This document shows, in pieces, positions 16,984 through 25,752 of a stretch of 64,000 bases of DNA. The notes below the pieces were generated by a model. The model saw only the letters and a program-made list of their open reading frames with translations, ran no database searches and was not told the DNA's origin. Source of the stretch: Nocardioides jiangsuensis (GTDB lineage: Bacteria > Actinomycetota > Actinomycetes > Propionibacteriales > Nocardioidaceae); assembly GCF_019679455.1 (NCBI RefSeq), contig NZ_JAIEZQ010000001.1, forward strand, positions 992,001 to 1,056,000, written 5' to 3'. Within the stretch, counting starts at the first letter, position 1; the number at the start of each line of letters is the position of its first letter. A program made the position numbers and the translations under genes.

Positions 16984-18632
16984 GGCTCGTCCTTCGGCGG
17001 GAACAGGCCCTGCGGGGTGCCCTTGCCGTCCCAGTTGAGCAGGTTCACCCGGCCGGACCGGTCGGGGGCGGCCACGGTGTCGGAGGTCTGCCGGTCCTTG
17101 AGCATCGCGAAGTTCTCCACCGCGATCGGCGTGGGCGTCCCGGACCCCTCGCCGAAGGGGCCGCTGCCCCCCATCCCCGGGCCGCCCTCGTAGTCCAGCG
17201 CGCACTCGGTGGCGAGCTCCTCGAGCGCGTGCGCCTGCTCGGCGTGCGCGGGCGGGATCACGTACCGCTCGTCGTACTTCGCTAGCGCGAGCAGGCGGTA
17301 CATGTCGTACATCTCCTCCTCGCTCATGCCGACCGCGGCGGGGATCGACCCGTCCGGCTCGCGGCCCAGGTTGAGGTCGCGCATGTAGGAACGCATCGCC
17401 GCGAGCCTCCTCAGCACGGCGTCCACGGGGGCGACGTCACCGGCGGTGAACAGCTCGGCGAGGTACTCGATGGGGATCCGGAGCGCCTCGATCGCGGCGA
17501 ACAGGTTCCGCTCGTCCTCGGCGTCCTCGCCCGTGTCGCGGACGACGTCGACCACCGGCGACAGCGGCGGGATGTACCAGACCATCGGCATCGTGCGGTA
17601 CTCCGGATGCAGCGGCAGCGCGACCTTGTACCGGTTGATCAGCGCGTGGATCGGGGACCGCTGCGCGGCCTCGACCCAGTCGCGCGGGATGCCCGCCCGT
17701 TCGGCCTCCCGGACCACCGCGGGGTCCGAGGGGTCCAGGAACACCGACCGCTGCGCCTCGTAGAGGTCGTGGTCGTCGGGCGTCGAGGCGGCCTCGAGCA
17801 CCCGGTCGGCGTCGTACAGCACCAGCCCGATGTAGCGCAGCCGCCCGACGCAGGTCTCCGAGCAGACGGTGGGGAGGCCGACCTCGATGCGCGGGAAGCA
17901 GAACGTGCACTTCTCGGCCTTGCCGGTGCGGTGGTTGAAGTAGACCTTCTTGTACGGGCAGCCGGACACGCACATCCGCCAGCCGCGGCAGCGGTCCTGG
18001 TCGACGAGCACGATGCCGTCCTCGGCCCGCTTGTAGATCGCACCGCTCGGGCAGGACGCCGCGCAGGACGGGTTGAGGCAGTGCTCGCAGATCCGCGGCA
18101 GGTAGAACATGAAGGTCTGCTCGAACTCGAACTTCACCGTGTCGCTGATCTTCCGCAGCACCGGGTCGTTCGCGGCGGTGGCCGCGGAGCCGCCGAGGTT
18201 GTCGTCCCAGTTCGCCGACCACTCGATCTTCATGTCCTTGCCGGAGATCAACGACTTGGGGCGCGCGACCGGGGTGTGCTCCTGGGCCGGCGCGTCGGTG
18301 AGCGTGGCGTAGTCGTAGGTCCACGGCTCGTAGTAGTCCTTCAGCGACGGCATGATCGGGTTCGAGAAGATCGTGGCGAGCTTCTTCAGCCGGCCGCCGC
18401 CCTTGAGCTTGAGGCGGCCACGCCGGTTCAGCTCCCAGCCGCCCTTCCACCGCTCCTGGTCCTCGTAGGTGCGGGGGTACCCCTGGCCGGGCCGGGTCTC
18501 GACGTTGTTGAACCAGACGTACTCGGTGCCGGCCCGGTTGGTCCACGCCTGCTTGCAGGTGACCGAGCAGGTGTGGCACCCGATGCACTTGTCGAGGTTC
18601 ATCACCATCGCCATCTGAGCCATCACGCGCAT
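16980..18632 (-). CDS. narH: Respiratory nitrate reductase beta (iron-sulfur) subunit
   Basis: A 550-residue electron-transfer subunit. Cysteine clusters CIGCHTCSVTC, CEHCLNPSCAASCP, CRGWRMCVSGCP and CTFCFPR fit three [4Fe-4S] and one [3Fe-4S] centre; the Trp in CRGWRMC is the usual replacement that yields the [3Fe-4S] centre. It passes electrons from NarI to NarG. The ATG at 18632 overlaps the narG stop by one base (TGATG); a second ATG three codons in is possible. Confidence 0.97.
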   Translation of the reverse strand: MRVMAQMAMVMNLDKCIGCHTCSVTCKQAWTNRAGTEYVWFNNVETRPGQGYPRTYEDQERWKGGWELNRRGRLKLKGGGRLKKLATIFSNPIMPSLKDYYEPWTYDYATLTDAPAQEHTPVARPKSLISGKDMKIEWSANWDDNLGGSAATAANDPVLRKISDTVKFEFEQTFMFYLPRICEHCLNPSCAASCPSGAIYKRAEDGIVLVDQDRCRGWRMCVSGCPYKKVYFNHRTGKAEKCTFCFPRIEVGLPTVCSETCVGRLRYIGLVLYDADRVLEAASTPDDHDLYEAQRSVFLDPSDPAVVREAERAGIPRDWVEAAQRSPIHALINRYKVALPLHPEYRTMPMVWYIPPLSPVVDVVRDTGEDAEDERNLFAAIEALRIPIEYLAELFTAGDVAPVDAVLRRLAAMRSYMRDLNLGREPDGSIPAAVGMSEEEMYDMYRLLALAKYDERYVIPPAHAEQAHALEELATECALDYEGGPGMGGSGPFGEGSGTPTPIAVENFAMLKDRQTSDTVAAPDRSGRVNLLNWDGKGTPQGLFPPKDEP

Positions 18633-21600
18633 CAGTAGGTCACCTCCTGGCTGCGCTTGCGGATCACGGTGACCTCGTCGCGCTGGTTCCCGGTCGGGCC
18701 GAGGTAGTTGAACGCGAAGGACAGCTGGGCGTACCCGCCGATCAGGTGGCTGGGCTTGACCAGCAGCCGGGTCAGCGAGTTGTGGATCCCGCCCCGCTTC
18801 TTCGACGTCTCCGCGATGGGTACGTCGATCAACCGGTCCTGCGCGTGGTGCATGTAGACCGTGCCCTCGGGCATCCGGTGGGAGACCACGGCGCGCGCGA
18901 CGACCACCCCGTTGCGGTTCACCGCCTCGACCCAGTCGTTGTCCTCGACGCCGACCTTCGCGGCGTCCTTGTCGCTCATCCAGATCGTCTGCCCGCCGCG
19001 CGAGAGCGAGAGCATGAACAGGTTGTCCTGGTACTCGGAGTGGATCGACCACTTGTTGTGGGGGGTCAGGTAGCGCACGGTCACCCCGAGCTCGCCCACG
19101 TCGCCGAGCGACGGCTCCGCGAACAGCGCGCCCATGTTCAGCGGGGGCCGGTAGACCGGGAGGTTCTCGCCGAGCTCGGCCATCCAGTCGTGGTCGAGGT
19201 AGAAGTGCTGCCGGCCGGTCAGCGTGTGCCAGGGCTTGAGCCGCTCGACGTTGATCGTGAACGGCGAGTAGCGCCGGCCCCCGGTCTCCGACCCGGACCA
19301 CTCCGGGGAGGTGATCACCGGGGTCGGCGCGGCCTGGGTGTCGGCGAAGGTGATCTGCTTCCCCTCGTGCTCGGCGGCGAGGTCGTGGAGCAGCGTGCCG
19401 GTGCGCTTCTCCAGGGTCTTGAAGCCCTGAGTGGCGAGGTGGCCGTTGGTGGTGCCCGAAAGGGCCAGGATCGCCTCGCAGGCGTGCACGTCCCGCTTCA
19501 GGCTGGGTCGGCCGTCGGCGGGTCCGCCGCGCACCGCGCCGTTCTTCGCCCGCAGGTAGTCCACCGACGCGTTCACGTCGTAGGTGACGCCCTTGGTCGT
19601 CGTCCCCAGCTTCTCCATCAGCGGGCCGAGCGCCTGCATCTTCGCGCCGACCGCCGCGTAGTCCCGCTCCACCGCGACGAGCTTGGGCATGGTCACGCCG
19701 GGGACCGGCTCGCACTCGCCGGCCTTCCAGTCCCGGACCACGCCGTGCGGGTTGGCCATCGCGTCGGGGGTGTCGTGCAGCAGCGGGACCGCGACCACGT
19801 CGGTGCGGGTGCCGAGGTGCTCGGCGGCCAGCTCGCTGAACTTGGTGGCGATGGTCTGCCAGGCGTCCCAGTCGGTGCGGGTCTGCCACGGCGGCGCGAT
19901 CGCGGGGTTGAACGAGTGCACGAACGGGTGCATGTCGGTGGTGTTGAGGTCGTGCTTCTCGTACCACGTGGCCGCCGGCAGCACCACGTCGGAGAAGATC
20001 GTCGTGCTGGTCTGCCGGAAGTCCAGGCTGAGCAGCAGGTCGAGCTTCCCCTCCGGCGCCTCGTCGTGCCACGTGACGTCGCGCGGGCGGCTGCCCTCGG
20101 GCGCCTCGCTCGCGCGCAGCGAGGAGTCCGCGCCGAGCAGGTGCTTGAGGAAGTACTCGTTGCCCTTGGCCGAGGAGCCGAGCAGGTTGGCCCGCCAGAT
20201 CGCGAGGATCCGCGGGAAGTTCTCCGGGGAGTCGGGGTCCTCGCAGGCGAACCGCAGGTCACCGGACTTCAGCTGGGCGACGACGTGCTCGGCGACCGGC
20301 CGGCCCGCGGCGGCCGCCTCGTCGGCGAGGTCGTGCGGGTTCCGGTCGAAGGTGGGGTACGACGGCATCCAGCCCATCCGGGCGCTCTGCGCGATGAGGT
20401 CGGCCGTCGTCCGCCCGCCGAAGCGCCCCTGCCCGGTCCTGGCCGACAGCGTGTCGGCGCCGAAGTGGTCGTAGCGGTACTGGTCGGTGTGCAGGTACCA
20501 GTACGCGGTCTGGATCATCTGCCGCGGGGGCCGCGTCCAGTCGAGGCCGAACGCGAGCTGCGCCCAGCCGGTGATCGGCCGGCACTTCTCCTGGCCCACG
20601 TAGTGCGCCCAGCCGCCGCCGTTGACGCCCTGGCAGCCGGTGAGCGTGGTCAGCGCCAGGAAGCCCCGGTAGATCGTGTCCGAGTGGAACCAGTGGTTCG
20701 TGCCCGCCCCCATCACGATCATCGAGCGGCCGCGGGACTCCTCGGCGTTGCGGGCGAACTCCCGCGCGATCCGCGCCGCGGCCGCGGCCGGGACGCCGGT
20801 CACCTGCTCCTGCCAGGCCGGGGTGTACGGCGCCGCGGCGTCGTCGTAGGACGCCGGCCACTCACCGGGGAGCCCGGGCCGCCCGACGCCGTACTGCGCC
20901 AGCATCAGGTCGTAGACGGTGGTGACCAGGTGCTGCCCGACCCGGCGGACCGGGACGCCGCGCGACAGGTCCTGCGCGGCGCCGTCGGGGGTGTCGAAGC
21001 GCGGCAGACGCACGAGCACGGAGTCCCAGGAGGTGTCCGCCAGGGAGAGCTTCGGGTCGACGTCCTCGAGGTCGAGGTTCCACCGGCCTACGCCGGTCTC
21101 CCCGAACCGGTGGCCCAGCGACCCGTTCGGCACGACCGGCTCGTCGGTGCGGGTGTCCATCACGACGGTCTTGAAGTGCGCGTTCTCCGCGTTGCGGTGG
21201 GTGGGGAGGTCGGCGGCGGTCAGGAACTTGCCCGGCCGGTACGTCCCGCCGCCGAGGTCGTCGAGGACCACCAGGTACGGCAGGTCGGTGTACCGCTTCG
21301 TGTAGTCGGTGAAGTACGGCGTCGGCCGGTCGACGAAGAACTCGCGCAGGATCACGTGGCCCATCGCCATCGCCAGCGCGCCGTCGGTCCCGGGCCGGGC
21401 GGGGAGCCACTCGTCGGCGAACTTCACGTTGTCGGCGTAGTCCGGGGCGACCGCGACCACCTTCTGCCCGCGGTAGCGCGCCTCGGCCATCCAGTGCGCG
21501 TCGGGGGTCCGGGTCACAGGCAGGTTGGAGCCCCACATGATCAGGTAGCCCGCGTCCCACCAGTCCCCGGACTCGGGCACGTCGGTCTGGTCCCCGAACA

Positions 21601-22360
21601 CCTGCGGGGAGGCCACGGGCAGGTCGGCGTACCAGTCGTAGAACGACAGCATGGTGCCGCCGACGAGCGAGGTGAACCGGGCCCCGGAAGCGTGGGAGAC
21701 CATCGACATCGCCGGGATCGGCGAGAACCCGGCGACCCGGTCGGGGCCCCACTTCCGGATCGTGTGCACGTAGGCGGCCGCGACCATCTCGGTGGCCTCG
21801 TCCCACGACGCGCGGACCAAGCCGCCCTTGCCACGCGCCGACTTGTAGGCCTTGGCCCGCAGCGGGTTGTCGACGACGTGCGCCCACGCCTTGACCGGGT
21901 CGCCGTCGTGCTGGGACTTCGCCTCGCGGTACATCTGCAGCAGCACACCGCGCACGTAGGGGTAGCGGACCCGGGTCGGCGAGTAGGTGTACCAGGAGAA
22001 CGCCGCGCCGCGGGGGCAGCCACGCGGCTCGTACTCCGGCTTGTCCGGGCCCACCGACGGGTAGTCGGTCTGCTGGGTCTCCCACGTGATGATGCCGTCC
22101 TTGACGTACACCTTCCACGAGCACGACCCGGTGCAGTTCACGCCGTGCGTGGAGCGGACCACCTTGTCGTGGCTCCACCGGTCCCGGTAGAAGTCGTCCG
22201 CGCCGCGGCCGCCGGTCCGGTGCAGGCTGCGCAGGTCGTCGGAGACCTCGGCCCTGGTGAAGAACCGCCGCGAGCGCACCAAGGCCTCGCTCAGGCCTCC
22301 GTCGAGACCGACCTCGCGGTCCCCCGGCTGCCGGCTCTCGGGTTCGACGTCTGTGCTCAC
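18632..22360 (-). CDS. narG: Respiratory nitrate reductase alpha (molybdopterin) subunit
   Basis: A 1242-residue membrane-bound nitrate reductase catalytic subunit that reduces nitrate to nitrite with a bis-MGD molybdenum centre. The N-terminal iron-sulfur ligands H72-C76-C80-C115 (STHGVNCTGSC ... RGCPRG) mark the NarG type, and the molybdenum-ligand aspartate lies in YADLPVA (D246). No twin-Arg signal is seen, as expected for a cytoplasm-facing NarG. The GTG at 22360 has AGGAG upstream. It is the first gene of narGHJI-cupin, with narK 49 bases upstream on the same strand. Confidence 0.97.
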   Translation of the reverse strand: MSTDVEPESRQPGDREVGLDGGLSEALVRSRRFFTRAEVSDDLRSLHRTGGRGADDFYRDRWSHDKVVRSTHGVNCTGSCSWKVYVKDGIITWETQQTDYPSVGPDKPEYEPRGCPRGAAFSWYTYSPTRVRYPYVRGVLLQMYREAKSQHDGDPVKAWAHVVDNPLRAKAYKSARGKGGLVRASWDEATEMVAAAYVHTIRKWGPDRVAGFSPIPAMSMVSHASGARFTSLVGGTMLSFYDWYADLPVASPQVFGDQTDVPESGDWWDAGYLIMWGSNLPVTRTPDAHWMAEARYRGQKVVAVAPDYADNVKFADEWLPARPGTDGALAMAMGHVILREFFVDRPTPYFTDYTKRYTDLPYLVVLDDLGGGTYRPGKFLTAADLPTHRNAENAHFKTVVMDTRTDEPVVPNGSLGHRFGETGVGRWNLDLEDVDPKLSLADTSWDSVLVRLPRFDTPDGAAQDLSRGVPVRRVGQHLVTTVYDLMLAQYGVGRPGLPGEWPASYDDAAAPYTPAWQEQVTGVPAAAAARIAREFARNAEESRGRSMIVMGAGTNHWFHSDTIYRGFLALTTLTGCQGVNGGGWAHYVGQEKCRPITGWAQLAFGLDWTRPPRQMIQTAYWYLHTDQYRYDHFGADTLSARTGQGRFGGRTTADLIAQSARMGWMPSYPTFDRNPHDLADEAAAAGRPVAEHVVAQLKSGDLRFACEDPDSPENFPRILAIWRANLLGSSAKGNEYFLKHLLGADSSLRASEAPEGSRPRDVTWHDEAPEGKLDLLLSLDFRQTSTTIFSDVVLPAATWYEKHDLNTTDMHPFVHSFNPAIAPPWQTRTDWDAWQTIATKFSELAAEHLGTRTDVVAVPLLHDTPDAMANPHGVVRDWKAGECEPVPGVTMPKLVAVERDYAAVGAKMQALGPLMEKLGTTTKGVTYDVNASVDYLRAKNGAVRGGPADGRPSLKRDVHACEAILALSGTTNGHLATQGFKTLEKRTGTLLHDLAAEHEGKQITFADTQAAPTPVITSPEWSGSETGGRRYSPFTINVERLKPWHTLTGRQHFYLDHDWMAELGENLPVYRPPLNMGALFAEPSLGDVGELGVTVRYLTPHNKWSIHSEYQDNLFMLSLSRGGQTIWMSDKDAAKVGVEDNDWVEAVNRNGVVVARAVVSHRMPEGTVYMHHAQDRLIDVPIAETSKKRGGIHNSLTRLLVKPSHLIGGYAQLSFAFNYLGPTGNQRDEVTVIRKRSQEVTY

Positions 22361-22409
22361 GTAGTGCTCCTGTGCTCGCGACGTGCCTGGGACTCTACTG
22401 ATGGCGTGC

Positions 22410-23660
22410 TCACGCGGGAAGGGTGTCGGCGGCGTGGGTGGCTGCGGTACGGCGGACGACGGTGAGGGTGAGCACGAGGGTCAGCGCCGCGGTCACCGAC
22501 AGCAGGGCCAGCCCGATCCCGTAAGAGTCGGTGCGGCCGTAGACGTAGCCCATGATCAGGGGCGGCACGAAGCCCCCGAGCCCGCCCGCGGCGCCGACCA
22601 GGCCCGTGACGCCGCCGACCCGCGAGGGGTCGGTGACCCTCGCGACCAGCGCGAACGTCGCACCGCTGCCGGACCCGAGCGCGGCGGCCATCCCCAGAAA
22701 GGCGAAGGTGCCGACGGGAGCGAGGAGCGGCGTGGTCGCGGCGACACCCGCGCCGACCACCACGACCGCGTAGCCGCCCGCCAGCACCGGGACCGGCCCG
22801 AACCGGTCGGAGAGCCACCCACCGACCGGCCGCATCAGCACCGCGACCACGACGAACCCGGCCATCCGGTTCGCCGCGTCGGCAGGGGTGAGCTCGTAGG
22901 CGGTCTTGAGGTAGGCGGGGAGGTAGACCGAGAACGCGACGTACCCGCCGAAGGCGACCGCGTAGAGGATGCACGCCTGCCAGGTGATCGGCAGCCGGGC
23001 GTTCGCCGCGAGGCGCGTCATCAGCGAGGTCGTCGGCGCGGTCCGCCCCGGGGCGTCGCGCATCACCAGCCACGCGGCGACGGCGTACACGGCCAGCACC
23101 GTCGCGGTGATGAGGAAGGGCGCCTTCTCGCCGACCTCCGTGTAGAGCGTGACCGTGGTCAGCGCGCTGATCGCGGTGCCGCCCATGCCCGCACCGAAGA
23201 TGCCCACGGCGAGGCCGCGCCGCTCCGGCGGGAACCAGGCGTTGACGAACGGCACGCCCACCGCGAACGCGGTGCCCGCGATGCCGAGGAAGAAGCCGCC
23301 CACCAGCAGGAGCGTGAAGGAGTCGAGCGCGAAGAAGGCGATGAACAGGATCGGCACGATCGTGGCCGCGGAGACGAGCGGGAACATCACCCGGCCGCCG
23401 TACCTGTCGGTGAGCGCGCCGACCACGATCCGCCCCAGCGAGCCGACGATGACCGGGACCGCGACCATCAGCGCCACGTCGGACTCGGTGAGCTCCCCGA
23501 CCGTGCCCTGCTCGCGGAACAGCGGACCGAGCGGGCTGAGCAGCGCCCACGCCCAGAAGTTGAGCGCGAACCCGAGGGTGGCCATCGCCAGCATCAGGTA
23601 GGCGCGCGCGTCCGTGCGGGCCGCGGTGGTTCCGGATCCTCCGACCGACGTTCTGCTCAT
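22410..23660 (-). CDS. narK: NarK-type nitrate/nitrite MFS transporter
   Basis: A 416-residue, twelve-helix major facilitator of the nitrate/nitrite porter group. The first helix is typical (LMLAMATLGFALNFWAWALLSPLGP), with a loop motif GSLGRIVVGALTDRYGGR and a Gly-rich nitrate-signature-like segment (VGGVTGLVGAAGGLGGFVPPL). It would exchange nitrate and nitrite for the downstream nitrate reductase. The ATG at 23660 is the first start before helix one. A candidate dormancy box lies 82-95 bases upstream. Confidence 0.92.
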   Translation of the reverse strand: MSRTSVGGSGTTAARTDARAYLMLAMATLGFALNFWAWALLSPLGPLFREQGTVGELTESDVALMVAVPVIVGSLGRIVVGALTDRYGGRVMFPLVSAATIVPILFIAFFALDSFTLLLVGGFFLGIAGTAFAVGVPFVNAWFPPERRGLAVGIFGAGMGGTAISALTTVTLYTEVGEKAPFLITATVLAVYAVAAWLVMRDAPGRTAPTTSLMTRLAANARLPITWQACILYAVAFGGYVAFSVYLPAYLKTAYELTPADAANRMAGFVVVAVLMRPVGGWLSDRFGPVPVLAGGYAVVVVGAGVAATTPLLAPVGTFAFLGMAAALGSGSGATFALVARVTDPSRVGGVTGLVGAAGGLGGFVPPLIMGYVYGRTDSYGIGLALLSVTAALTLVLTLTVVRRTAATHAADTLPA

Positions 23661-23741
23661 CAACACTCCCCGTGTCCGCCGGGCCGTCCGGCCCGTCGCT
23701 CCTCGTAGCGACACTGTCAGGTCGGCACCGCGGTGCGACAA

Positions 23742-23755
23742 GGCCGAAGGTCCCG
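23742..23755 (-). promoter_or_regulatory. Candidate DosR/DevR-like box upstream of narK
   Basis: Minus-strand GGGACCTTCGGCCT fits GGGACNNNNGNCCC with one mismatch in the last base. It shares the nine-base core GGGACCTTC with the site before hsp20. It lies 82-95 bases before the narK start, a spacing like that of hsp20 (88 bases). narK and narGHJI could be controlled from here. Confidence 0.45.
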
Positions 23756-23806
23756 AGTCCCGGCGACCGACGTCCCGCTCCCGAACCGCACCGAAGCACG
23801 CAGAGA

Positions 23807-23850
23807 CACGACAGCTCCCCACGACCCGTGCGTCGTGGGGAGCTGTCGTG
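23807..23850 (-). terminator. Perfect 19-bp hairpin downstream of alcohol dehydrogenase
   Basis: Arms 23807-23825 and 23832-23850 pair perfectly over 19 bases with a 6-base loop (CCGTGC). It begins 21 bases after the stop codon of the upstream minus-strand dehydrogenase gene and has no T-run, a common form of terminator in high-GC actinobacteria. It would insulate the dehydrogenase from narK. Confidence 0.75.
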
Positions 23851-23870
23851 GCTTGCGGCCGGGATGGCCG

Positions 23871-25052
23871 TTACGGCTTGAAGACCACCTTGATCGTCCC
23901 GTCCTGCTTCTTCTGGAAGTTGTCGTACGCCGAGGCCGCCTCGGAGAGGGGCACCTGGTGCGTGGCGAACTGCTCGACGCCGAGCGGGTCGGAGTCGTCG
24001 GTGAGCAGCGGCATGATGTCGTCCACCCAGCGCTTCACGTTCGCCTGGCCCATGCGCAGCTGGATCTGCTTGTCGAACATGGTCATGATCGGCATCGGGT
24101 CGGTCTGGCCGCCGTACACCCCGATCAGGGAGACCGTGCCGCCGCGCCGTACGGCGTCGATGGCGGTGTAGATCGCCGACATCCGGTCCAGACCGACGCG
24201 CGCCATCAGCGGCGCGGTGAGCTTCTTGGGCAGCATGTTGAAGATCCGCTGCCCCACCTCGGCGACCGGTGAGCCGTGCGCCTCCATGCCGACCGCGTCG
24301 ATCACCGAGTCCGCGCCGCGGCCCTGGGTGCGCGAGCGGACCTCCTCGGCGACGTCGTCGACGGCGTTGAGGTCGATCACCTCGGCGCCGCGGCTCTTCA
24401 CCCGGGCCAGCCGCTCGGGGACCAGGTCGACCCCGATCACACGGAGCCCCTTCTGGACGCCGATCCGGCACGCCATGTCACCGATCGGGCCGAGCCCGAG
24501 CACCAGCAGGGTGCCGCCGTCGGGCACGTCGGCGTACTCCACCGACTGCCAGGCGGTCGGGAGCACGTCGGAGAGGAACAGGAAGCGCTCGTCGGCCGGG
24601 CCCTCGGGCACCTTGATCGGCATGAACTGCGCCTGCGGGACGCGCAGGAACTCCGCCTGAGCCCCGGGCACCTCGCCGTAGAGCTTGCTGAAGCCGAAGA
24701 GCGCCGCGCCGGTGCCCTGCTCGCGGACCTGGGTCGTCTCGCACTGGGTGTAGAGCCCCTGGGTGCACATCCAGCAGTCACCGCAGCAGATCTGGAAGGG
24801 CATCACGACCCGGTCGCCGACCTCGAGGTCGCCCACGTTCGCGCCGACCTCCTCGACGATGCCCATCGGCTCGTGACCGAGGATGTCCCCCTCGCCCATG
24901 AACGGGCCGAGCGTCTCGTACAGGTGCAGGTCAGAACCGCACAGGCCGCTCGAGGTGATCCGCACGATCGCGTCCGTCGGCTCCTTGAGGATCGGGTCCG
25001 GGACGTCCTCCACCCGTACGTCGCGACGTCCGTGCCAGGTCACTGCCTTCAT
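23871..25052 (-). CDS. Zinc-dependent MDR alcohol dehydrogenase (formaldehyde-dehydrogenase-like)
   Basis: A 393-residue medium-chain dehydrogenase. Catalytic zinc ligands are in SGLCGSDLHLYETLGPFM and GHEPMGIVEEVG, structural-zinc cysteines in CCGDCWMCTQGLYTQC, and the NAD-binding motif is VLGLGPIGDMACR. The DLHLYE and GHEPMG features are typical of the glutathione-independent formaldehyde dehydrogenase-like group, but the substrate is not certain. The ATG at 25052 has AGGAGG upstream. It is monocistronic with a strong hairpin after it. Confidence 0.9.
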   Translation of the reverse strand: MKAVTWHGRRDVRVEDVPDPILKEPTDAIVRITSSGLCGSDLHLYETLGPFMGEGDILGHEPMGIVEEVGANVGDLEVGDRVVMPFQICCGDCWMCTQGLYTQCETTQVREQGTGAALFGFSKLYGEVPGAQAEFLRVPQAQFMPIKVPEGPADERFLFLSDVLPTAWQSVEYADVPDGGTLLVLGLGPIGDMACRIGVQKGLRVIGVDLVPERLARVKSRGAEVIDLNAVDDVAEEVRSRTQGRGADSVIDAVGMEAHGSPVAEVGQRIFNMLPKKLTAPLMARVGLDRMSAIYTAIDAVRRGGTVSLIGVYGGQTDPMPIMTMFDKQIQLRMGQANVKRWVDDIMPLLTDDSDPLGVEQFATHQVPLSEAASAYDNFQKKQDGTIKVVFKP

Positions 25053-25118
25053 CTGGTCCTCCTCGGTGTCTTCTCCTGCATCCTTCGAGGTCGTACCCGA
25101 TGAGTCACGGGCAAACGG

Positions 25119-25661
25119 TCAGATGCCCAATCCGGTGAGAACCTCGGCGCGGGGCAGGTCCCCGAGGTCCCGGCCCGGGAGCAGCAGCTTCGAGCGCCGT
25201 ACGCCGCTGCCGACGACCGCCACGTCGAGGTCGAGCACGGAGGCGTCCACGAACAGCCGCCACCGCTCCGGCAGACCGACCGGCGTGATCCCGCCGTACT
25301 CCATGCCGGTCTCGTCCACGGCGCGCTCCATCGGCAGGAACGACGCCTTCCGGACGTCGAGGGTGCGCTTCACCAGGTTGTTCACGTCGGCGCGGGTGTC
25401 GGCCCGGACGACGCACGCGGCGACCCGCTCCTCCCCGTCGCGGCGGCCGGAGACCACCACGCAGTTCGCGCTGGCCCGGAGAGGCAGGTCGTAGGCCTCG
25501 GTCAGCGCGGCGGTGTCGGCGAGGTCCGGGTCGATCTCCACGACCGCCACCCGCTCGGCCGGGGCCCAGCCGGCGAGCGCGGCAGCGACCGGCTCCGCGA
25601 GCAGGTCGGGACGGTCCAGGGCGGGCAGGGAGTCGAGGGTTCCGAGGACGGGAAGGCTCAT
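25119..25661 (-). CDS. YbaK/EbsC-family aminoacyl-tRNA editing domain protein
   Basis: A 180-residue free-standing YbaK/ProX-like editing domain, a family that hydrolyses mischarged aminoacyl-tRNAs. Segments ANCVVVSGRRDGEERVAACVV, a KxxF-like region RKASFLPMERAVDETGMEYGGITPVGLP and the closing FVDASVLDLDVAVVGSG match the family, including the GGxxPxG loop. The ATG at 25661 is chosen because it precedes the conserved part with the usual length. Monocistronic. Confidence 0.85.
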   Translation of the reverse strand: MSLPVLGTLDSLPALDRPDLLAEPVAAALAGWAPAERVAVVEIDPDLADTAALTEAYDLPLRASANCVVVSGRRDGEERVAACVVRADTRADVNNLVKRTLDVRKASFLPMERAVDETGMEYGGITPVGLPERWRLFVDASVLDLDVAVVGSGVRRSKLLLPGRDLGDLPRAEVLTGLGI

Positions 25662-25693
25662 CCGGTCAGGGTAGACAGCCACCGCACGGGGCA

Positions 25694-25741
25694 CGGCGAG
25701 GCGTCCGGACCCGTCCCTCCGCCGGCCCGGACGCCTCGCCG
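25694..25741 (-). terminator. Perfect 15-bp hairpin after the DUF2157-like gene
   Basis: Arms 25694-25708 and 25727-25741 are fully complementary over 15 bases with an 18-base loop. It begins 11 bases past the stop of the minus-strand membrane-protein gene, and so is its likely terminator; the YbaK gene starts 33 bases further on. Confidence 0.75.
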
Positions 25742-25752
25742 TTCGGTCCGCC

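Noticed and set aside
22361-22409. A separate promoter box for narG in the narK-narG gap.
   Set aside because: Only a partial GGGACTCTACT sequence is present, without the second half.
18746-22465. A 1239-residue plus-strand frame opposite narG.
   Set aside because: It is an antisense shadow of the strongly supported narG, with no recognisable motif and low-complexity Arg/Val/Gly composition.
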